Source: Rickettsia typhi
Lineage (GTDB): Bacteria; Pseudomonadota; Alphaproteobacteria; Rickettsiales; Rickettsiaceae
Assembly: GCA_945878545.1 (NCBI GenBank)
Contig: CAMCTQ010000088.1
Span: 1 to 5,481, forward strand
Reading direction: 5' to 3'
DNA length: 5,481 bases
Shown: positions 1 through 5,481 of the stretch, in pieces
Position numbering within the stretch: the stretch's first letter is position 1
Layout: every line of letters begins with the position of its first letter
Translations under genes and position numbers: made by a program
Notes under the pieces: model-generated
The model's database searches: none
Told to the model about the DNA's origin: nothing
The model's input: only the letters and a program-made list of their open reading frames with translations

Positions 1-52
1 AAAACAAACACTACTCAAACGTTCACTTGAAATTAAAGAGCTTAACCCAGTC

Positions 53-412
53 TTATTCTGACATAGCAATATTTCTTACTAAGTTAATAATGGCCCGTTT
101 AACAGATTCATCTTTTATTTTAGAAAATTGCTCTATCAAAACGGTTTGAAGTTTAAAATTGGGACAAGCTGTAGATATTGTGTTTTTAAAGATTTGTTCT
201 ACAGGAATCTGGAGCTTGTTTACAATTTTTTCTAAAGTACCAGCAGAGATTCTGTTAGTACCTTTTAGATATTTTTGTATTTGTTGTACTGATAATCCTA
301 GATATTTAGCTAATTCTTTACCAGACACTCCTCTGATTATGCAATAATCATAGGCTAATCTAGAAATTTTTTTGTCTTCTGTAAGAATGCGTCTTATTGG
401 TCGTTTGTTCAT
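53..412 (-). CDS. XRE-family helix-turn-helix transcriptional regulator, 119 aa
   Basis: Probable small cytoplasmic DNA-binding repressor or regulator. The Cro/C1-type helix-turn-helix covers about residues 18-75: 'GVSGKELAKYLGLS' forms the first helix and the turn, 'VQQIQKYLKGTNRIS' is the recognition helix and following loop, and 'LEKIVNKLQIPVEQIF' is the closing helix with the usual 'P..[FI]F' ending. In this subfamily, common in alphaproteobacteria, the glutamine pair and 'QKY..G.NRIS' are hallmarks. Residues 76-119 form a short tail ending in a helix (about 92-116) with an 'IKDESVKRAIINLVRNIA' pattern that I take to be for dimerisation. The ATG at 410-412 is the first start that leaves the domain whole, but no clear Shine-Dalgarno precedes it. 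It lies downstream of a decayed gene on the same strand, so its target is unknown. It looks intact; family assignment is firm, function is not. Confidence 0.88.
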   Translation of the reverse strand: MNKRPIRRILTEDKKISRLAYDYCIIRGVSGKELAKYLGLSVQQIQKYLKGTNRISAGTLEKIVNKLQIPVEQIFKNTISTACPNFKLQTVLIEQFSKIKDESVKRAIINLVRNIAMSE

Positions 413-555
413 GATATTTATTATTATCTGTTAAATTCTGGTTGTAATGCTTATATTAAGTAACTGTAGTTTTTTTCGCTCTACAAAAAGCAATTTTTGC
501 TTAGAGTTCTTGGACTTCTGAGTTCTTATCATATTCAATTTATTAGTAAGTAATT
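413..555. other. Non-coding stretch between XRE gene and P-loop remnant
   Basis: No gene is supported on either strand. The minus strand, in the reading frame of the upstream remnant, stays open for some 40 codons after its first frame's stop, but gives low-complexity lysine- and asparagine-rich sequence with no motif. This part probably includes further decayed sequence of the P-loop gene plus the leader of the XRE gene. A short 6-bp inverted repeat (AAGCAA/TTGCTT, 488-502) is present but too weak to call a terminator. Confidence 0.4.
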
Positions 556-1015
556 CTAGATTCTTAATTTTATTTCCCCATCATCTACTGCAAACAAATG
601 GAACTTGGGCTAAATAATTAACTAGAATACTTTTCTCGCTTCCTGTATTACCAAGCACTAATATTGACCTGTCATACGCTTAATCAAAACTATCCTGATC
701 AGAAAAAACCAAATGAATTATTTCCTGTACGTTATATTTCGAGCTAAATAAGCATAATTTTCTTTTTTTATATTTATATTATTTTTTTTGCTTAGCAAAA
801 AAGTCAGAAATTGTCTCTTTGCATGATTTACTATATTGAGACTCTAATAAAAGTTTATAGAGTACTAGCCGATTCTCCTGACGTTGGTTCGATGTGACAT
901 CAATTTTGTCAACAGGGATATTATGCTTTATGATTCCTTTATTTCTGTTTTTAACATTAGATACGCTATTATAACTGCTGTGTTGAAAACTAGAATTCTC
1001 ATTGATTCCTTTCAT
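556..1015 (-). pseudogene. Decayed P-loop NTPase gene (N-terminal part)
   Basis: One reading frame starting at ATG 1013-1015 runs 78 codons to TAA (779-781), continues in the same frame to a second TAA (680-682), and then reads 'RSILVLGNTGSEKSILVNYL', a P-loop at 629-652 in which the usual GKS has become EKS. About 12 codons later (near 596-598) the frame breaks; after skipping one base it resumes as 'LFAVDDGEIKLRI' and stops at TAG 556-558. The two stops, the G-to-E and probable T-to-I changes in the Walker A region, and the frameshift are all typical of decay, and one stop (TAA, codon 112) is one transition from a glutamine codon. The original was a nucleotide-binding protein with about 115 residues before the P-loop; its family is unknown to me. 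A weak GAGAGG (1028-1033) lies before the ATG. The 78-codon front part could still be translated, but nothing in it suggests a domain. Confidence 0.72.
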
Positions 1016-1082
1016 AGTATCAATTAACCTCTCTAAAAATTATTCATCAATTTAAATACGTTCATAAAAGCTAACACTATAA

Positions 1083-1088
1083 ATTATA
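1083..1088 (-). promoter_or_regulatory. Perfect -10 box facing the P-loop remnant
   Basis: The minus strand reads TATAAT here, about 68 bases before the remnant's ATG. No TTGACA-like -35 is present at 16-18 bp; that position is occupied by one copy of the 9-bp tandem repeat at 1104-1124. This would fit an activator-dependent promoter, but in DNA this AT-rich a TATAAT can arise by chance. Confidence 0.35.
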
Positions 1089-1103
1089 AGTTTCTTCAAA
1101 AAA

Positions 1104-1124
1104 ACTATCCTAGGTACTATCCTA
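1104..1124. repeat. Tandem 9-bp direct repeat, possible operator
   Basis: ACTATCCTA occurs at 1104-1112 and again at 1116-1124, a 12-bp period close to one helical turn. It sits in the space between two divergent genes and overlaps where the -35 of the minus-strand TATAAT at 1083-1088 would fall. Spacing and position suggest a protein-binding site; there is no direct proof. Confidence 0.4.
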
Positions 1125-1215
1125 AGGAAATAACTTGCGGATGAAAAGCATTTACAAATGAGGTAAACAAGTTTAAAGGTTAAGTTTTGATTGATGTCAT
1201 TATTATATTTAAATT

Positions 1216-4200
1216 ATGTTGCTTGATACGAGCTATAAAAAATTACACGAAATATATTCAAATTACCTGAATGAAATAGGAGCGATAAAATTTACTTTTA
1301 AGGAAGTAAGCATAATAGCTTGTCTTCTTCATAACAGAGGGAATAAAAAAATAGCATCTTTGTTGTCTATCTCCCCGAAAACAGTAGAATCCCATATTCA
1401 TAACATAATGTTAAAGCTAGGCCACAATTCGAGAGAATCTATCATAGATTTTGTAGAGAAATCTGGAAAGCTACATCTTATAAAGCGATGTTATTTACAC
1501 TTGTTAGTTCAGGCTTCATTTTATAATCAACTGCAAAAAATAGGCAAAGTTCTAAACCGGCATGGTTGTATTTGTCTATTGCACAGTGGAGGTATAAATA
1601 AACAAGAGGAGAATTTATTAAAGCAGCTGCAAGTACATTTAAAAATAGTGAATATAACTTTAATCAACATAGAAGATAGTGATCAAAATACTAAAAAAGC
1701 CAAGCATAACCTATATGTTTCTTCAAAAGAACTGGTTGATAATCACCAATCACCTGAAAGCATCTTTCTCGTACTTGACAAAAATTCAGAACCCTATGAA
1801 ATTAATCATGTCAGATGTATAGATTTTAGAAAGGAAGAAAATTACTACTTATCCGTATTAGAGTTACTAAAGCAAATTTTAAATGAAACTAACTTGGATA
1901 AAATTATCCAGGAATTTAATACAGAATATAACGCTATTCTAAATAATGTAGAAGAGATAAGTATAAAAAGTAAAAATTACTATCATAATTTCTTGATTAC
2001 CTTTCTATCTAAACTATTTAAAGAAAAGGCATCAAGCATGAAACTTATTATTCTACTAGTATGTTTTAGTTGTTTTATTCTATTTATTTCATTGATTTTT
2101 ATCCAAAGAAATATTATTGCCGATAGAACTACCGATCAACAAGTTGTAAGACCAAATTTTAGTATTCCACATAAGAGCATGAGGCTAGAACGTCCTTACA
2201 TAATGGCTGAGATAAATAACAAATTAAAACATCAAAGCGATATAAAAACTGTCGTTCTTATTGGAATAGGCGGAGCTGGTAAGACTACTATAGCTCGGCA
2301 CTACGCGCTTCAACAAAAAGCTAATATTGTTTGGGAAATCAATGCGGAGACCGAAGATAATCTTATGGTCTCATTTGAGCAGTTGGCATACGCTGCTTCT
2401 CAAACTCAAGAAGAAAGGAATGAATTAAAAGAGATACAAGAAACAAAAGATTTTGATAAGAGGCAAACAAAACTGCTATTATTCGTCAGAAAGCAGCTCA
2501 AATCTTATGCTCCCTGGGTTCTGGTTTATGACAATGTAAAGACCTTTTTAGATATCCAAGCTTATTTTCCTTATGACTCTAAGGCCTGGGGTTCTGGAGA
2601 AGTTATCCTTACAACACGCAATAACAATATTGCAAATAATAGCCATATAGGCAGCAATAAAGGGGTTTTCTTTGGAGAGTTGGAAGCTTCAGAACAATTT
2701 GTCCTTTTTACTAAAGTCTTGGGCGCACAGAGTACAGAGCTTAACCCTAATCTTCAAAAAGAGCAATTTCAATTTTTACAGCACATTCCCCCTTTTCCTT
2801 TAGATGTGTTAACAGCAGCTTTTTATATTAAAGCAACAGGAATTTCTTACAAAGAATATTTAAAACGTAAAGACCGAAGCAGTGAGGAATTTGCTTTAGT
2901 TCAATCAGAGATGATAAAAGAAAATAACACTTATAATAAGAACCGCTATGGGATTATAACATTATCATTGAAACATATTATTGATAAGCATCCTGATTTT
3001 GCTGCCCTTTTATTATTTATAAGTTTATTGGATTCACAAGAAATCCCAAGAGATTTATTAGATTTATATAAGGGAGAAATAGTAGTGGATAGTTTTCTGC
3101 ATAACTTACAACAATATTCTATGATAATTGAAAAAGATTCTATATATCAACAAACTACAGTATTTTCGCTGCACCGCAGTACACAAACCATAATTTTAAA
3201 GTATTTGACAACAGTGCTAAATTTAGAAAAAAACTCTCAATTGATGGAGTCAATTGCAAAAAGTCTTGAAGAATATTTAGAAAAAATATCAGAAACAGCC
3301 GAAGAAGTTCAATTAAAGCATTTTATCCCTCATCTTGTTGCATTCATAGATAAAAAACTGGTTAGTGAAATTACCGAGGCTTATTTAAATAGTAAATTAG
3401 GATATTTTTATTGGACCATATATCGAGATTATAAAGAAGCAACAAACTTGATTGAACAAAGTTTGCCAGTATTTTCAAAGTACTATAAGACTGCGCATCC
3501 ACAAAAAGCATGGGCTTTAGGGCAATTAGGAGTAATTTATAAAAATTCTGGTGATATCAAAAAAGGCAAAAACTATCTTGAAGAAAGTCTGGCTGTATAC
3601 AAAAGTTATTATGGTACTGAAAATCATATTAAAATAGCTTGGATTTTAACACCCCTAGCAAGTATTTATAGAAAAATAGAACCTCAAAAAGCCCAAAATT
3701 ATCTAGAAAGAGCATTATCAATTTATAAAGATTTTTATGGAGAAGACGATATAAAAACTTCAGAAGTATTTGGGCACTTAGGACGTTTTCATAGAAATAT
3801 GGGACATTATGTTAAAGCAAAAGATTTACTTGAGCGAGCTATTCTTATTCAAGACAGTAATTCCGTAAAGAAGCCTATAGAATATGCTTGGTTAACCATT
3901 AATCTAGGAATCGTTTATCGAAATCTAGGTTACAATGAAAAAGCAAAAAAATTATTTGAGCGCGGATTGTCTATTAATGAAAAAACCTTAGGTAAAGAAC
4001 ATATTGACGTAGGTTGGTCACGAATCCATCTTGGTATTATTTATGGTAATCAAGGTAATTTGTTAATGGCAAAGCAGTTGATACAAGAAAGCCTTGAACA
4101 GTATAAACAGCATTATGGCCCTGATCATCCAAAAACGGCGTGGGCTTCAGAAAAGTTAGGAGTTGTTTATAGAGAATTAAGAGAGTATGCAAAGGCTAAT

Positions 4201-4593
4201 GATATACTTAATCAAAGCCTTAACATTTATAGAGAACATTATGGTACAGATTCTGCCCAAGTTGCCATTTTGATGCATAATATAGGAGAAATGAAATTTA
4301 TGGAGGGTAATTTAAAAGAAGCCGAAGAATATTTGCATAAATCTTTTGAAATATTTCAAAATCAAAACCATCCCGAAATTTATAGAGTATTAGGCAGTTT
4401 AATAGATTTGTATCTAAAGAAATCTATTAATGAAAATAATCAAAATAATATTCAACAAGGACAGATTTATCATAATAAAGCTGTCTACTTTCTTAGTGAG
4501 TTGCAACAAATCTTAAAAATTAATTTTCCAGATGATGCTCCTTATGTTAAGAAAATTAATTTAAAATACAGTTATATAGCTAAAAAAATTTAG
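1216..4593 (+). CDS. LuxR-HTH / transmembrane / NB-ARC / TPR STAND-class regulator, 1125 aa
   Basis: Likely a signal-transducing ATPase of the STAND class. Residues 25-82 are a LuxR/GerE DNA-binding domain, with 'KKIASLLSISPKTVESHIHN' as the turn and recognition helix. Residues 85-235 are an unassigned alternating strand/helix region. Residues 277-296 form a strongly hydrophobic segment with lysines before it (K266, K269, K271, K276). Residues about 320-560 are NB-ARC: Walker A GIGGAGKTT (350-358), Walker B WVLVYDN (434-440, D439), sensor-type ILTTR (464-468, R468) and a GLPL-like PPFPLD (525-530). A winged-helix part follows (about 575-665) with LHR (652-654) at the place of the MHD histidine. 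Residues 722-1056 hold eight TPRs; 1057-1125 is a helical tail. In this class the TPRs sense a ligand or partner and ATP-driven oligomerisation activates the output, here probably DNA binding. ATG 1216 follows an in-frame TAA (1210-1212) directly and is the only ATG before the HTH; no Shine-Dalgarno is visible. The frame is intact with no missing key residue. The natural ligand and target genes are unknown. Confidence 0.9.
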   Translation: MLLDTSYKKLHEIYSNYLNEIGAIKFTFKEVSIIACLLHNRGNKKIASLLSISPKTVESHIHNIMLKLGHNSRESIIDFVEKSGKLHLIKRCYLHLLVQASFYNQLQKIGKVLNRHGCICLLHSGGINKQEENLLKQLQVHLKIVNITLINIEDSDQNTKKAKHNLYVSSKELVDNHQSPESIFLVLDKNSEPYEINHVRCIDFRKEENYYLSVLELLKQILNETNLDKIIQEFNTEYNAILNNVEEISIKSKNYYHNFLITFLSKLFKEKASSMKLIILLVCFSCFILFISLIFIQRNIIADRTTDQQVVRPNFSIPHKSMRLERPYIMAEINNKLKHQSDIKTVVLIGIGGAGKTTIARHYALQQKANIVWEINAETEDNLMVSFEQLAYAASQTQEERNELKEIQETKDFDKRQTKLLLFVRKQLKSYAPWVLVYDNVKTFLDIQAYFPYDSKAWGSGEVILTTRNNNIANNSHIGSNKGVFFGELEASEQFVLFTKVLGAQSTELNPNLQKEQFQFLQHIPPFPLDVLTAAFYIKATGISYKEYLKRKDRSSEEFALVQSEMIKENNTYNKNRYGIITLSLKHIIDKHPDFAALLLFISLLDSQEIPRDLLDLYKGEIVVDSFLHNLQQYSMIIEKDSIYQQTTVFSLHRSTQTIILKYLTTVLNLEKNSQLMESIAKSLEEYLEKISETAEEVQLKHFIPHLVAFIDKKLVSEITEAYLNSKLGYFYWTIYRDYKEATNLIEQSLPVFSKYYKTAHPQKAWALGQLGVIYKNSGDIKKGKNYLEESLAVYKSYYGTENHIKIAWILTPLASIYRKIEPQKAQNYLERALSIYKDFYGEDDIKTSEVFGHLGRFHRNMGHYVKAKDLLERAILIQDSNSVKKPIEYAWLTINLGIVYRNLGYNEKAKKLFERGLSINEKTLGKEHIDVGWSRIHLGIIYGNQGNLLMAKQLIQESLEQYKQHYGPDHPKTAWASEKLGVVYRELREYAKANDILNQSLNIYREHYGTDSAQVAILMHNIGEMKFMEGNLKEAEEYLHKSFEIFQNQNHPEIYRVLGSLIDLYLKKSINENNQNNIQQGQIYHNKAVYFLSELQQILKINFPDDAPYVKKINLKYSYIAKKI
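2044..2103 (+). other. Predicted transmembrane segment inside the NB-ARC/TPR protein
   Basis: Codons 277-296 encode an uninterrupted run of Leu, Ile, Val, Phe, Cys and Ser with no charged residue, flanked by K276 on one side and QRN on the other. About 20 residues is enough to span a membrane. A second, shorter amphipathic stretch (about 255-268, with FLITFLSKLF) precedes it and might pair with it as a hairpin. Positive charges favour the N-terminal HTH side as cytoplasmic. Confidence 0.7.
3379..4383 (+). repeat. Eight tandem TPR units (kinesin-light-chain type) within the STAND protein
   Basis: The 'LG.[IV]Y' position recurs at residues 728, 771, 814, 855, 897, 939, 981 and 1023, giving spacings of 43, 43, 41, 42, 42, 42 and 42. 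Each unit carries 'A..[YL]L...L.I' in its second helix and several end in a [YF]YG or HYG turn before the next first helix. The 42-residue period is that of the TPR class often joined to NB-ARC ATPases, longer than the classic 34. Five units carry a tryptophan exactly five residues before this position. Confidence 0.9.
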
Positions 4594-4698
4594 TTATCAG
4601 TAGATCTATGCAGTTACTCTCTCAGCGCACATAGACTTTCTTGATCCAAGATAAGTAATTTTTAAATTATGTGTAGCTGAGTTATTCTAGGTCGTTAA

Positions 4699-4994
4699 TT
4701 AAAATTCTAAGTTTATCATTTCTTCAGCTAAAGCCAAATAATCTTGGGGTGATAGATTTTCGGCACGCAAGGTATCTGTAATAGAAAGTTTTGTTAATAC
4801 GAAACCGATCTCTGAAGATAATGATTTCAAAGAGGATTTGATCATTTTCCGACGACCAGAAAAAGTAATATTCGTAATTTCCTCGATTTTTGACAGTAAA
4901 TAGGCACTGGTTTTCTTTTGATACAAAAAATAACAAATTTGTTAACTATTTCTGAAGGCAAAAATCCTAAAGCTGATTGTGAAAGAATAGTGGG
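4699..4994 (-). pseudogene. rsmA: C-terminal remnant of 16S rRNA dimethyladenosine transferase, frameshifted
   Basis: The intact enzyme (RsmA, also KsgA) dimethylates two adjacent adenines in the 3'-terminal hairpin of 16S rRNA and is normally about 270 residues. Only its end is left here. The frame ending at TAA 4699-4701 reads [20 protein letters not shown], then SSLKSL, then [18 protein letters not shown], matching the family's '[FT]..RRK..[RK].[SA]L..L' and 'RAE.[LI]S...Y..[LM]A' signatures. Upstream, the second reading frame (about 4902-4979) gives [19 protein letters not shown], resembling the preceding 'F.P.PKV.SAV[VI]' segment, so a frameshift lies near 4890-4912. The S-adenosylmethionine-binding two thirds are absent: a stop (4995-4997) closes the upstream frame and no motif-I sequence is seen before the next gene. 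A functional copy presumably exists elsewhere. The tail assignment is strong; the upstream segment is less certain. Confidence 0.8.
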
Positions 4995-5010
4995 TTAAAC
5001 TAGGCAAGGG

Positions 5011-5033
5011 TGCAAAATAAAAGTTTTGTTGCA
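5011..5033. promoter_or_regulatory. Imperfect inverted repeat over the -35 region
   Basis: The stretch begins TGCAA and ends TTGCA, with 8 of 11 symmetric positions complementary. It overlaps the TTGCAT -35 of the promoter at 5029-5057, so it could be an operator. It is followed by five T (5034-5038) and might instead act as a weak terminator. Low GC makes either reading tentative. Confidence 0.3.
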
Positions 5034-5057
5034 TTTTTAGTTAATATAAATTAATAT
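5029..5057 (+). promoter_or_regulatory. Sigma-70-type promoter for the gene at 5091
   Basis: TTGCAT (5029-5034) and TAATAT (5052-5057) are separated by exactly 17 bp, close to the TTGACA/TATAAT consensus. The start of transcription would fall near 5064, leaving a leader of about 26 bases that contains the ribosome binding site AAGGAA (5077-5082), 8 bases before the ATG. Confidence 0.6.
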
Positions 5058-5090
5058 TGCTCGGCTGAATCATATCAAGGAATAGTTACT

Positions 5091-5481
5091 ATGTCCAAAC
5101 CATCACAAAAGTTAGAAATTTTAGAAGAAAAAGCAATATTTAAAGAATTAGTAGAGGAGCAACAGCCGCAAGCCCCTACAAAGGTTAGTAATATAACCAC
5201 AATTTTAGGATGGGCTTCAAACACTTTTAATAATTTCTTCAAATTGCCTCAAAATACTCCTATCAATAAATTATTTCCTCTACCTTTTAATAAAGGGCAA
5301 GCTATTTTTAATAAATATGCTACAGAGTTTTTACAAAATTCAGAAGTTAATCAGCGCATTTTTATCAATAAATTATTTGCTTTGCCTCCCAAAACATTGC
5401 AACCTATTCTTGAAGTGTATACTGCTGAGGTGGTTAAAAGCTTAAGTAATAATCAATTTATTTTTTTTAGTTATTTATGTG
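5091..5481 (+). CDS. Hypothetical repeat protein, 5' part (right end cut by window)
   Basis: An open frame of 130 codons runs from ATG 5091 off the right edge. The start is well supported: AAGGAA at 5077-5082 with 8-base spacing, and a 17-bp-spaced promoter upstream. Residues 1-25 are charged and probably helical (KLEILEEKAIFKELVEEQQ); no signal peptide is seen. Residues 58-91 and 92-125 are two copies of a 34-residue repeat, each starting INKLF.LP and ending NQ.IF, with 15 identical positions. A shorter echo, FNNFFKLP, lies at 46-53. I recognise no family. The repeat length recalls classic TPR or PPR, but the INKLF.LP start fits neither well. A tract of eight T at 5461-5468 falls at the end of the second repeat, and one added or lost base there would change the frame. 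It may be a secreted or scaffold repeat protein, but this is a guess. Confidence 0.75.
   Translation, partial: MSKPSQKLEILEEKAIFKELVEEQQPQAPTKVSNITTILGWASNTFNNFFKLPQNTPINKLFPLPFNKGQAIFNKYATEFLQNSEVNQRIFINKLFALPPKTLQPILEVYTAEVVKSLSNNQFIFFSYLC
5262..5465 (+). repeat. Two tandem 102-bp coding repeats
   Basis: Two adjacent in-frame units, 5262-5363 and 5364-5465, share an exact 15-base start (ATCAATAAATTATTT) and encode 34-residue units with 15 of 34 identical residues. The conserved positions are I1 N2 K3 L4 F5, L7 P8, Q13, I15, Y19, E22, N30 Q31, I33 F34. Divergence elsewhere shows that the duplication is old and that the protein pattern, not the DNA, has been kept. More units may lie beyond the window. 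Confidence 0.75.

Noticed and set aside
159..347. 62-codon open frame on the plus strand
   Set aside because: It lies wholly antisense to the well-supported XRE gene, has no motif and no ribosome binding site.
488..502. AAGCAA/TTGCTT inverted repeat with a 3-base loop
   Set aside because: Only 6 bp of weak stem and no T-run after it; expected by chance in AT-rich DNA.
504..527. GAGTTCTT direct repeat, two copies at 16-bp period
   Set aside because: Eight bases in two copies only, not near a recognisable promoter element.
686..1111. AAAACTATCCT occurring at 686-696 and 1101-1111
   Set aside because: A few shared 11-mers are expected by chance in a window of this size, and the first copy lies inside the decayed gene.
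1141..1161. Tiny ORF (six codons) with an AAGGA upstream in the leader of the large gene
   Set aside because: Spacing of about 12 bases is poor, the peptide has no attenuator-like codons and no competing hairpins were seen.
4605..4635. TCTATG/CATAGA inverted repeat just after the large gene, as a terminator
   Set aside because: Six-base stem with a 19-base loop and no following T-run; not convincing.
4724..4936. 70-codon minus-strand frame overlapping the rsmA remnant
   Set aside because: It is a third frame over the same bases; its translation shows no RsmA motif, while the other two frames carry the family signatures.
1..5481. CRISPR array, tRNA, rRNA or complete insertion sequence
   Set aside because: No regularly spaced identical repeats, no cloverleaf or rRNA sequence recognised, and no transposase frame or paired terminal inverted repeats found by reading both strands.

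Overview
This AT-rich window (roughly 30% GC by eye) contains one very large intact gene, one small intact regulator, two decayed genes and the 5' part of a further gene cut by the right edge. The mix fits an accessory region in a host-associated proteobacterium with a decaying genome: a XRE regulator with a 'QQIQKY..G.NRIS' helix, a LuxR-type DNA-binding domain fused to an NB-ARC/TPR protein, and a broken piece of the rRNA methylase gene rsmA. The most likely sources are Rickettsiales or Holosporales, with a Legionella-like protist symbiont as an alternative. This placement is inferred from sequence style and was not checked against a database.

Layout. 1-52 holds nothing recognisable. 53-412 (-) is a 119-residue XRE-type regulator. 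413-555 is non-coding. 556-1015 (-) is a decayed P-loop NTPase gene: a 78-residue open N-terminal part, two in-frame stops, a damaged Walker A motif and a frameshift. 1016-1215 is the intergenic space between divergent genes; it has a 9-bp tandem repeat and a perfect TATAAT facing the pseudogene. 1216-4593 (+) is the 1125-residue LuxR-HTH / membrane segment / NB-ARC / TPR protein. 4594-4698 is non-coding. 4699-4994 (-) is the C-terminal remnant of rsmA (ksgA), split by a frameshift. 4995-5090 holds a good promoter and ribosome binding site for the gene starting at 5091 (+), which is open to the window end and begins a tandem 34-residue repeat unlike any family I recognise.

The 1125-residue protein dominates biologically. 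It looks like a STAND-class signalling ATPase: a TPR sensor of eight roughly 42-residue repeats, a complete NB-ARC switch and a DNA-binding output domain. Unusually, a hydrophobic segment long enough to cross the membrane sits between the DNA-binding end and the ATPase. The neighbours do not form an operon with it: the P-loop remnant and XRE gene run divergently and the rsmA remnant runs convergently. No RNA genes, CRISPR arrays or complete mobile elements are visible.
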